From: Thermococcus sp.
Lineage (GTDB): Archaea; Methanobacteriota_B; Thermococci; Thermococcales; Thermococcaceae
Reading direction: 5' to 3'
Length of the DNA stretch: 14,273 bases
NCBI GenBank assembly: GCA_027023165.1
Contig: JALVWX010000054.1
Location: 1-14,273, forward strand
Part shown: positions 7,206 to 13,311 of the stretch, in pieces
How the letters are laid out: each line of letters opens with the position of its first letter
Position numbering within the stretch: the stretch's first letter is position 1
Notes under the pieces: model-generated
What the model was told of the DNA's origin: nothing
The model's database searches: none
What the model saw: only the letters and a program-made list of their open reading frames with translations
Position numbers and translations under genes: made by a program

Positions 7206-8006
7206 GCTCGTCAGCAGTTCTATCAGGCCGCTCTTGGTCGGTATCTTGGCGAACTTCTCGGGATCCTTGACCTTGAGCAGTATCGGCACGTCGCCGAAGA
7301 GCTTGAGGACCTTTCCAAAGGGTATCTTGCCCTCCCCGGGGAGGAGGTGGAGGTCGCCGACGCCGTAAGCCAAAGCGTCCTCAGGCTCGACCTGCGGGAA
7401 GAGCTTTCCGAAGTTGTCGTGTATCATCAGGATTACCGTCTTGTCGGTTCCGAGCTTGACATCTTCAAGGAGCTTCTCGTCGTTGCCCTGGGCGCTGAGA
7501 AAGGCGTGGGCCACGTCGAGGGCGAAGCCGACGTTCTCCCTGTCAACGTTGTCCACCACGTAGAGCGTGTCCTTGACGCTGAAGGTGTTCTCAAGGGCTA
7601 TCTTCGTCCCGAAAGGCCCCACCATGTCCGCCAGCTGCTGTATGGCCTCTATTTCAAGGTCCAGCCTGCCGGTCCTGCCGCTCTGCATGACGATGACCTT
7701 GGCGCCGAGCTTTATCGCCACGTCCGCAACGGCCTTGGCAACGCGGAAGTGCCTCGTGTAGTAGATGTTGTCGCGCAGGTTGACCGACGTCGGCATCCTG
7801 ACGATGTAGTCGATTCCAACGCCCCTCAGGGTTGTCTCGATGTTCCTAAGCTTCTTCTCAACTACGAGTCCGTTCTTGATCAGACCGAGGGTGTGCGGGA
7901 ATATCGAGACGAAGTCGTAGTTCTTTATTTTCACATCAGCCAGTATCGATGCAAGCGTCTTGTCCTTCGTAACGAAGTGCGGATAAACAGTAACCCCTAT
8001 CTCCAC
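7200..8006 (-). CDS. Sugar-phosphate isomerase/epimerase-like TIM-barrel protein
   Basis: About 268 residues of the xylose isomerase-like / AP endonuclease 2 TIM-barrel family (cytosolic, metal-dependent). The first strand is [11 protein letters not shown] and the metal-site residues are all in place: E139 (IALENTF), D164 and H167 (FALDVAHAF), H196 (LMIHDNFG) and E225 ([10 protein letters not shown]). This argues for an active isomerase or epimerase rather than a DNA nuclease, but the substrate cannot be read from sequence. I chose GTG 8006: GGTGAT (8016-8011 on minus) lies exactly 4 nt upstream, and the TATA centre is 36 bp away as for other genes. ATG 8012 sits within that site. It is divergent from sppA and convergent with the RNase III-like gene, so it is probably monocistronic. 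Confidence 0.82.
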   Translation of the reverse strand: MEIGVTVYPHFVTKDKTLASILADVKIKNYDFVSIFPHTLGLIKNGLVVEKKLRNIETTLRGVGIDYIVRMPTSVNLRDNIYYTRHFRVAKAVADVAIKLGAKVIVMQSGRTGRLDLEIEAIQQLADMVGPFGTKIALENTFSVKDTLYVVDNVDRENVGFALDVAHAFLSAQGNDEKLLEDVKLGTDKTVILMIHDNFGKLFPQVEPEDALAYGVGDLHLLPGEGKIPFGKVLKLFGDVPILLKVKDPEKFAKIPTKSGLIELLTSL

Positions 8007-8035
8007 CGCCATCACCTTGGAGGGAGTTGACGGCC

Positions 8036-8048
8036 GAATATAAAAAGC
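8036..8048 (-). promoter_or_regulatory. TATA box of the isomerase-like gene
   Basis: Minus-strand GCTTTTTATATTC is centred near 8042, 36 bp before GTG 8006. From ATG 8012 the distance would be only 30 bp, leaving no room for a ribosome binding site on the transcript. Confidence 0.6.
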
Positions 8049-8060
8049 TTAGCGAGGGAA

Positions 8061-8070
8061 CCCTTAAAAG
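8061..8070 (+). promoter_or_regulatory. TATA box of the sppA operon
   Basis: CCCTTAAAAG is preceded by purine-rich GCGAGGGAA as a BRE candidate. It is centred about 35 bp before ATG 8101, and the ribosome binding site GGGTGAG (8091-8097) lies between. Confidence 0.5.
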
Positions 8071-8100
8071 CCGGGGGTGTAAACCAATCCGGGTGAGTGA

Positions 8101-9111
8101 ATGAGGGAAAACATCTGGAAGTACGTATCCGCGGTTCTCATACTCCTGCTCGCGGTATCGAGCGTGGCAGTTGTTCTGCTCTACGAGCAGAACTCCGGAC
8201 TTAAATCCTATTCCACCATCAATGCGACGAACGTCTCTCCCATCGTGGTCGAGACGTCGCTCAACTCCACCTGCAACGGCACAGCCTACAGGCTCCAGAT
8301 AGAGGAACTCCAGAGCCAAATACGCTTCCTCCAGGCTCAGCTGAGGGCAAGGAACGCTCCGCAGGGCAACACCACAATAGCGATAGTCCCGGTTTTCGGA
8401 CTCATCGACGACTACACCGCCCTCCACCTCGTGCCGCTCCTCAGGGAGGTTGCCAAAAACGACTCGATAGGGGGAGTTATCCTCTGGATAGAAAGTCCCG
8501 GCGGCTACGTGAGCGCCGTCAGGGAGATATACTCAACGGTTAGGAAGCTCGATATGGTGAAGCCAGTCGTTGCCTACACCGGGGGCCTAGCGGCCTCTGG
8601 CGGTTACTACATAGCAGTTGCAGCAGATAAGATAGTCGCCGATCCCCTGGCACAGGTGGGGAGCATAGGCGTTATATATGTCCACTACGATCTTCAGAAG
8701 AACTACGAGATGAACGGCATAAAGGTTGACGTCTTCAAAACCGGCCCATACAAGGACATGGGGGCCGAGTGGAGGGGTCTTACAAAGGAAGAGCGGAAGA
8801 TGATAGCCGATCAGATAGACACCTACTTCCAGGCCTTCCTGAGGGCCGTGAGCACCGGGAGGAACATGCCACTCAACGAGACGCGGGAATACGCCACCGG
8901 AAGGACGTGGTTCGCAGTTAACGTCACCGGCAGCCTCGTTGACGAGACGGGAAGCATCGACGATGCGGTTTCCCTGCTTTCAAAGATACTAAACGTCACC
9001 AACCCGCACGTTGTGGTCTACAACGGCGGCCAGCCCTCGGATTTCGGGATATTCGGGAGCACGGCCCTGCTCCTCGACCCGCGCTATGTTAACGCCTACC
9101 TGAGGGGGTGA
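8101..9111 (+). CDS. sppA: Signal peptide peptidase SppA, S49 family
   Basis: Membrane-anchored serine protease that degrades signal peptides or other membrane-released peptides. The 336 residues show one N-terminal transmembrane anchor (about 9-28, SAVLILLLAVSSVAVVLLY), a short coiled-coil-like stretch (about 63-85, LQIEELQSQIRFLQAQLRA), and the S49 domain from residue 92. The Ser/Lys dyad is visible: S166 in GGLAASGGYY and K218 in KTGPYKDMG. The T. kodakarensis enzyme is known to use S162 and K214, the same 52-residue spacing. The stalk after the anchor holds many N-X-S/T sequons (N41, N44, N55, N59, N90), suggesting that the catalytic part is outside the cell. ATG 8101 follows GGGTGAG. It heads a three-gene operon with the next two genes. 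Confidence 0.93.
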   Translation: MRENIWKYVSAVLILLLAVSSVAVVLLYEQNSGLKSYSTINATNVSPIVVETSLNSTCNGTAYRLQIEELQSQIRFLQAQLRARNAPQGNTTIAIVPVFGLIDDYTALHLVPLLREVAKNDSIGGVILWIESPGGYVSAVREIYSTVRKLDMVKPVVAYTGGLAASGGYYIAVAADKIVADPLAQVGSIGVIYVHYDLQKNYEMNGIKVDVFKTGPYKDMGAEWRGLTKEERKMIADQIDTYFQAFLRAVSTGRNMPLNETREYATGRTWFAVNVTGSLVDETGSIDDAVSLLSKILNVTNPHVVVYNGGQPSDFGIFGSTALLLDPRYVNAYLRG

Positions 9112-9116
9112 AGAAA

Positions 9117-9596
9117 ATGCTCTGCGAGGAGAAGCTGGAGGTGTTTGAAAACGGCTTCGAGGACGGGAAGTTCAACCTCAGGATCGAGTTCTACGGAAGA
9201 GACGCCAGAAGGATTCTCCTCGCAGTTATAAAGGAGCTTTACCTCCCAGACTACGGAGAGGACTACGTCTATCCCTTCGAGTGCACCAAGGACTTCTGGG
9301 GGATTCCACTGGAGGCAGAGGAAATCCAGGAGGAGGACTTCCGTCCAAGCCCGATAAAGTTCATGAACCAGAGCGTCAGGAACAGACTCAAAAAGGCCCT
9401 CGAAGGCACGAGCGCTCCAGGAGAGGTCAGGGAAGCGGTGAATCTGGACGGAGCGGAAGTTCACAAGCTCAAGAAAGGTTTATTAGCCCTCGGGAAGAAC
9501 TTCATTCTCCTCGAGGACGGCTACCTCTTCGTCTTCAACAAGCCCTCGGCGAGGGAACTTATACTGAAGTACCTGGGGATGCTCGATGGAGCTTGA
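9117..9596 (+). CDS. Hypothetical protein between sppA and the AI-2E family gene
   Basis: I do not recognise this 159-residue protein. It is acidic and soluble, with no signal peptide or membrane segment. The first half reads as a compact alpha/beta unit (FNLRIEFYGRDARRILLAVI) with a conserved-looking aromatic stretch YVYPFECTKDFWGIPLE; the second half has a basic helix (SVRNRLKKALEG) and a C-terminal strand pair (NFILLEDGYLFVFN). Cysteines C3 and the one in PFECTKD are isolated, so no zinc site is evident. ATG 9117 is chosen over GTG 9108 because GGGGGTGA lies just upstream, overlapping the sppA stop. Its last 11 bases overlap the next gene, so the trio is almost certainly one transcript. 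Codon use looks like its neighbours. Function unknown. Confidence 0.8.
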   Translation: MLCEEKLEVFENGFEDGKFNLRIEFYGRDARRILLAVIKELYLPDYGEDYVYPFECTKDFWGIPLEAEEIQEEDFRPSPIKFMNQSVRNRLKKALEGTSAPGEVREAVNLDGAEVHKLKKGLLALGKNFILLEDGYLFVFNKPSARELILKYLGMLDGA

Positions 9597-10590
9597 AGCT
9601 GCGGTCTGGCTCTCCATTTCCCTCATCGTGCTCTACCTCGTCTGGGAGACGGTCAGCCCGATAATCTCCCCCATAATCATAGCCCTGACCCTTGCCTACA
9701 TCCTCTATCCGCTCCACGAGAGGCTCTCTAAGAGGCTTGGAAACCGCGTTTCCGCTTTCACAATAACCGGAATTCTGACGGTGCTCACGTTCCTCTTTAT
9801 GATAGGCTACGCCCTCTGGATAAACGACGTCAAGGAGTCCCTCGCGTATTACATAAACGCCTTCTTCCGGTGGCTCCTCGAGTTCCACCTGCCGCTGGCT
9901 ATCTACGACCTGATTCAGCGCCTCGCGGAGGACATACCACGGAGGTTTGAGCAGTACGTGCTCGGCTACACCTACTCCCTCCCCAAGCTCTCACTGCAGG
10001 CCATCGTTATGCTCTTTGCCTTCTACGGTGCCCTCGTGAACGTAAGGGGCCTCGGCGAGGAGGTCCGCTCGCTTCTCCCCCAGGAAAACCGCGAGCTGGC
10101 CCTCAAGCTCATAAGGAGCACCGAGAGAACGCTCCACGGCATTCTGCGCGGCTGGCTTGCCTTCAGCATCCTCAAGGGCACAGCCGTAGCGATTGGCTTC
10201 TACCTCTTCTCCATCTCCTCGGCTGGAGGCGCCATAGCGTCCGGCATCTTCACCGTGATATTCGAACTCCTGCCCGTCATCGGCGGCTGGATGATCTGGC
10301 TCGCCGGAGCAGCTTACCTCTTCACCTCGGGCCACATCTTAGCGGCCCTGGCATTCTCCACGTACAGCGCGGTTTTTGTATCACCCGTTCCGGACTACCT
10401 GATCCGCTCAAAGCTCGGGAAGAGGGAAACCGGCGTCAACTCCCTCATAAGCCTCGTGGGAATCTTCGGCGGCTATCTGGCGTTCGGAATAGTGGGGATA
10501 ATCCTCGGCCCGGTTGCCCTGTCCCTGCTCGGGACCCTGCTCGAAGAATGGAAGAAGACGAAGGAGCTTAGGGCCGGAACCTCCTCATAA
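9586..10590 (+). CDS. AI-2E/PerM family transporter-like membrane protein
   Basis: A 334-residue polytopic membrane protein of the AI-2 exporter (TqsA/PerM, formerly UPF0118) family. Hydrophobic segments lie at about 5-22, 25-42, 57-79, 135-151, 188-210, 215-245, 247-266 and 285-318, with the large soluble loop (about 80-134) between the third and fourth that is typical of the family. Family-like signatures include ELLPVIGGWMIWLAG (227-241) and the glycine-rich GGYLAFGIVGIILGPV (295-310). Members have been linked to AI-2 export or to sodium/proton exchange; the archaeal substrate is unknown and I do not infer quorum sensing. ATG 9586 follows GGGGAT by 5 nt and overlaps the previous gene. Its 3' end overlaps convergent folP by 23 bases. 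Confidence 0.87.
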   Translation: MELEAAVWLSISLIVLYLVWETVSPIISPIIIALTLAYILYPLHERLSKRLGNRVSAFTITGILTVLTFLFMIGYALWINDVKESLAYYINAFFRWLLEFHLPLAIYDLIQRLAEDIPRRFEQYVLGYTYSLPKLSLQAIVMLFAFYGALVNVRGLGEEVRSLLPQENRELALKLIRSTERTLHGILRGWLAFSILKGTAVAIGFYLFSISSAGGAIASGIFTVIFELLPVIGGWMIWLAGAAYLFTSGHILAALAFSTYSAVFVSPVPDYLIRSKLGKRETGVNSLISLVGIFGGYLAFGIVGIILGPVALSLLGTLLEEWKKTKELRAGTSS

Positions 10591-11386
10591 AGGCGGCCAT
10601 CTTCACCGCGTCGAGGGTTTCTTTAACGTCGTGGGTTCTGACGATGTGTGCCCCGTTGAAGACCGCTATTGCGGTAGCGGAGAGACTCCCCGGCAGTCTT
10701 TCGGCAGGGTCTTTTCTCCCCGTTATCGCGCCGATGAAGGACTTCCGCGAGACGCCTACTAGGATCGGCCTCCCGAGGATTTTAAGGGCGTTGAGGTTCG
10801 CTAAGATCTTGGAGTCCCACTCGTACCAGGGCGGCCACTCCGGGCGAAGGAAGCCGATGGCGGGGTCAATCGCCACATCCTCAATTCCATGCTCCCTTGC
10901 CACAACCAGGCTCTCCTGGAGGAGGTCTATGACTGTGTGAACCGGGTCGCTGAAGTCCCTCACTTCGCCGTGGGCGCAGACTATCACCGGGGCACCGTAG
11001 TCGAAAGCCACCTTAGCCATATCAGGGTCTCCCTTGAGGCCGGTGACGTCGTTTATGATGTCGGCTCCGGCTTTAAGCGCCTCCTCCGCAACTTTTGCGC
11101 TCGTGGTGTCGACGCTTATCGGAACTTCAACGGCGTCTCGTATAGTTTTTATCGCCCAGACCGCCCTCCTGACCTCCTCCTCAACCGGGATCTGGGTCTC
11201 GAGGTAAGGGGCCGTTGATTTGGCGCCAATGTCGATGAAGGAGGCACCTTCCTCGACCATCCTAACCGCGGTTTCCACGAGATTCTCCTCGTCGTTCCTG
11301 ACGCTTCCCTTGTAGAAGCTCTCGGGCGAGACGTTGATGACGCCCATTATCCTCGGCTCGTTTAAGTCAACTCCGGCGAACTTCAT
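10568..11386 (-). CDS. folP: Dihydropteroate synthase-type enzyme, archaeal
   Basis: A 272-residue TIM barrel of the pterin-binding family that joins dihydropterin-methyl diphosphate to an arylamine. Motifs in order: RIMGVINVSPESF (11-23), IDIGAKSTAP (51-60), ISVDTTSAKVAEEALKAGAD (90-109), INDVTGL (111-117), DPAIGF (174-179), GVSRKSFIGAI (211-221, K215) and IVRTHDV (248-254). In bacterial enzymes loop 2 reads GGESTRPG and its arginine lies by the pABA pocket; here that position is alanine. Next to the RFAP synthase gene, the likely arylamine is RFAP rather than free pABA (inference). ATG 11386 follows GGTGGTGGT; the open frame continues upstream to 11455 but that is promoter DNA. It shares a promoter region with the RFAP synthase gene and overlaps the AI-2E gene tail-to-tail. 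Confidence 0.88.
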   Translation of the reverse strand: MKFAGVDLNEPRIMGVINVSPESFYKGSVRNDEENLVETAVRMVEEGASFIDIGAKSTAPYLETQIPVEEEVRRAVWAIKTIRDAVEVPISVDTTSAKVAEEALKAGADIINDVTGLKGDPDMAKVAFDYGAPVIVCAHGEVRDFSDPVHTVIDLLQESLVVAREHGIEDVAIDPAIGFLRPEWPPWYEWDSKILANLNALKILGRPILVGVSRKSFIGAITGRKDPAERLPGSLSATAIAVFNGAHIVRTHDVKETLDAVKMAAFMRRFRP

Positions 11387-11410
11387 ACCACCACCGGAAG
11401 ACGTTGGCGC

Positions 11411-11424
11411 TGGGTATAAAAAGG
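11411..11424. promoter_or_regulatory. Shared TATA box between folP and the RFAP synthase gene
   Basis: The plus strand reads TGGGTATAAAAAGG and the minus strand CCTTTTTATACCCA. The centre (about 11418.5) is 35-36 bp from ATG 11454 and 32-33 bp from the folP ATG. On the minus side a good BRE (CGAAAGA, 11432-11426) precedes it; the plus-side BRE is weaker. No second TATA candidate lies in the 67 bp gap. Confidence 0.6.
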
Positions 11425-11453
11425 TCTTTCGAGAGGGAATTGCGGTGATGCTC

Positions 11454-12425
11454 ATGATAATCCGAACCCCTCGCAGGCTCCACCTCGGCCTGATCGACCC
11501 CTCCGCCCTTCTGGGGAGGCGCTTCGGAAGCCTCGGCGTGGCCCTCGAGGGCGGCTATGAGATAGAGATCCTTGAATCTGACTCCAAGGTAATAGTCGCT
11601 GAGGGCGAGGACAGGGGGACGATAGAGGCCGCCCTCAGGAGGGTGAACTCCGCCTACGGAACCGGCGTGAACTACCGCGTGGAGGTCAGAAGGAGCATTC
11701 CAAGGCACGTCGGCCTCGGCTCGACGACCCAGCTCAGCCTAGCGGTCGGCCTCGGTGTGGCAAGGCTGAAAAACCTCAACCTCCCAGTCGAGGAGCTTGC
11801 AAAAACACTCGGAAGGGGTAGGAACGGAGGGGCCGGCGTTTACTCCTTCGCCTACGGGGGCTTTATCATCGACGGAGGCGTGCGAAACGGCCTTCCACCG
11901 CTCATATTCCACGAGGACTTCCCTGAGGACTGGGCTTTCCTGCTTGTAATCCCTGAGCTTAAGCCCGGCTTCGATGAGGAGGAGGAAAAGCCAGTGATGG
12001 CCGGCCTCCCTGGAAAACCCGATGCCGCGATGGAGATAAGCCACAGGATTCTGCTCGGCCTACTTCCCGCTCTGAAGGAAAGGGACATCAAAACCTTCGG
12101 GGAGCACCTGATGGCAATCCAGCGGCTCGTTGGCAGACACTTCGAGGACTACCAGGGCGGCGAGTTCAGGGAGGACGTGGAGCTTATCCTCGACTTCCTG
12201 GCTGAGAAAACCTACGGCGCCGGTCAGAGCAGCTGGGGTCCAACAGTTTACGGCCTCATAAGGAAAAGCGAGTTTCAGAGGCTTTCCGCCGAAGCCCACG
12301 ACTTCCTAAGGGAGCAGGGCGTGAGGGCAAAGGTGGAGCTTGGACTTCCGAGGAACTCGGGGGCGGAGGTCACGGAGGATAACGCTTTTTTAAGCCGGCT
12401 GATAAGGAACGTGGCGGGTGAGTAG
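11454..12425 (+). CDS. mptG: Beta-ribofuranosylaminobenzene 5'-phosphate (RFAP) synthase
   Basis: Catalyses the first committed step of the methanopterin branch: p-aminobenzoate (or 4-hydroxybenzoate in some methanogens) plus PRPP give the C-ribosylated product, CO2 and diphosphate. The 323 residues have a GHMP-superfamily fold: the start IIRTPRRLHLGLID, the glycine/serine motif PRHVGLGSTTQLSLAVGLG (83-101), and the family-typical GGAGVYSFAYGGFIIDGG (125-142). The C-terminal part carries FLAEKTYGAGQSSWGPTVYG, the GHMP motif 3 region. Length matches the family. ATG 11454 is chosen because GGTGAT (11444-11449) lies 4 nt upstream; the open frame upstream to 11334 overlaps folP and is not coding. 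It is followed with no gap by the AGOG gene. Thermococcales make modified folates rather than run methanogenesis, so a C1 carrier role is expected. Confidence 0.9.
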   Translation: MIIRTPRRLHLGLIDPSALLGRRFGSLGVALEGGYEIEILESDSKVIVAEGEDRGTIEAALRRVNSAYGTGVNYRVEVRRSIPRHVGLGSTTQLSLAVGLGVARLKNLNLPVEELAKTLGRGRNGGAGVYSFAYGGFIIDGGVRNGLPPLIFHEDFPEDWAFLLVIPELKPGFDEEEEKPVMAGLPGKPDAAMEISHRILLGLLPALKERDIKTFGEHLMAIQRLVGRHFEDYQGGEFREDVELILDFLAEKTYGAGQSSWGPTVYGLIRKSEFQRLSAEAHDFLREQGVRAKVELGLPRNSGAEVTEDNAFLSRLIRNVAGE

Positions 12426-13217
12426 ATGACCCTCGACCGCTTCATCAAGGTTAAATACAGGGAGAACGCGGGGAAGGTTGAACTTCTCGTGAATCACCTC
12501 CGGGAACTCGGCCTCAACTGCGCCAGGACGATAGAGGAGCGGGTTGACCTCCAGTTCGACGCACTCAGAAACCTCCGCGAGAACCTTGGCGATGACGAAC
12601 TCTTCATCAAGCTCGTGCTGGCCAACTCCCTAGTGAGCTACCAGTTGAGCGGAAAGGGAGAGGACTGGTGGTGGGAGTTCTCGCGCCATTTCTCTGCCAA
12701 TCCGCCGGAAGAGAGCATTGCAGAGGCATACGCCCGCTTTCTCCCCGCCTCGCGGACGAACAGGCGCCTCGTCGCCGGAAAGCTCAAGCGTCTTAAGAAG
12801 CTCCAGCCCTTCCTCAACGGTCTCGACCTCGAAACCCTGAGGGGATACTATATCAACGGAATGGAGCACCTCAGAGACGGCCTCGCCCGGGTTCTCGGCT
12901 CAAAGAGGAGCGCCAAGACGGTGGTCTTCGCGATCAAGATGTTCGGCTATGCGGGGAGGATGGCCTTCAACGAATTCGTGCCGTATCCAATGTCCATCGA
13001 GATCCCCGACGACGTGAGGATAAACGCCTACACCAAAAGGTTCACGAACGAGCCGCCCGTGAGCTTCTGGACGAGGGTGGCGGAGCAAACTGGAATCCCG
13101 CCGCTCCACATAGACTCGATTCTCTGGCCGGCACTGGGTGGAAAAGGGGAGGTCATGAGGCGCCTGCGCGAGAGGTGCGACAAAGCGGAACTCGTCCTCG
13201 AACTCGCCTCACTCTGA
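12426..13217 (+). CDS. 8-oxoguanine DNA glycosylase/lyase, AGOG family
   Basis: Archaeal GO glycosylase that removes 8-oxoguanine and nicks the abasic site through a lysine Schiff base. The 263-residue, mainly helical protein has the helix-hairpin-helix core, with K164 in RSAKTVVFAIKM and D196 in IPDDVRINAY. Their spacing of 32 residues equals that of the catalytic K140 and D172 described in Pyrobaculum AGOG. The C-terminus (FWTRVAEQTGIPPLHIDSIL) is also family-like. ATG 12426 follows the mptG stop TAG without a gap, with GGGTGAG inside the end of mptG as ribosome binding site, so the genes are translationally coupled. No biochemical link between C1-carrier synthesis and oxidative DNA repair is known to me; shared transcription may be incidental. 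Confidence 0.88.
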   Translation: MTLDRFIKVKYRENAGKVELLVNHLRELGLNCARTIEERVDLQFDALRNLRENLGDDELFIKLVLANSLVSYQLSGKGEDWWWEFSRHFSANPPEESIAEAYARFLPASRTNRRLVAGKLKRLKKLQPFLNGLDLETLRGYYINGMEHLRDGLARVLGSKRSAKTVVFAIKMFGYAGRMAFNEFVPYPMSIEIPDDVRINAYTKRFTNEPPVSFWTRVAEQTGIPPLHIDSILWPALGGKGEVMRRLRERCDKAELVLELASL

Positions 13218-13230
13218 GTGCTCCACAACC

Positions 13231-13240
13231 TTTGGTTTTT
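13231..13240 (+). terminator. T-rich tract after the AGOG gene
   Basis: TTTGGTTTTT begins 14 bases after the AGOG stop; GGTT-TTT-AACC (13234-13244) could form a weak 4-bp stem. It is a plausible U-tract terminator between the mptG operon and the ABC transporter promoter, with weak evidence. Confidence 0.35.
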
Positions 13241-13250
13241 AACCATCGCG

Positions 13251-13269
13251 AGGGAAAACATTTTATACT
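13251..13269 (+). promoter_or_regulatory. BRE/TATA promoter of the ABC transporter operon
   Basis: Purine-rich AGGGAAAACA precedes TTTTATACT, a good BRE plus TATA. The centre lies about 47 bp before GTG 13312, giving a leader near 20 nt, longer than the roughly 10 nt at most promoters here. The gap from 13218 to 13311 holds no gene that I can see. Confidence 0.6.
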
Positions 13270-13311
13270 CTTATTCAGAGTTCCGACCGAATTGTCCGGG
13301 AGGTGTTGGCA

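Noticed and set aside
7347..8030. A 227-codon open frame antisense to the isomerase-like gene
   Set aside because: It covers the same bases as a TIM-barrel gene with an intact metal site; its composition is rich in Val, Glu and Leu as expected for a shadow frame, and it has no proper start signal.
9586..10590. Quorum-sensing system based on the AI-2E family label
   Set aside because: No luxS or AI-2 receptor genes are present and the family name covers diverse transporters, so signalling cannot be claimed.
11334..11453. 40-codon N-terminal extension of the RFAP synthase frame
   Set aside because: It runs through the 5' end of folP and the shared TATA box; ATG 11454 has a GGTGAT site at ideal spacing and gives the family's normal length.
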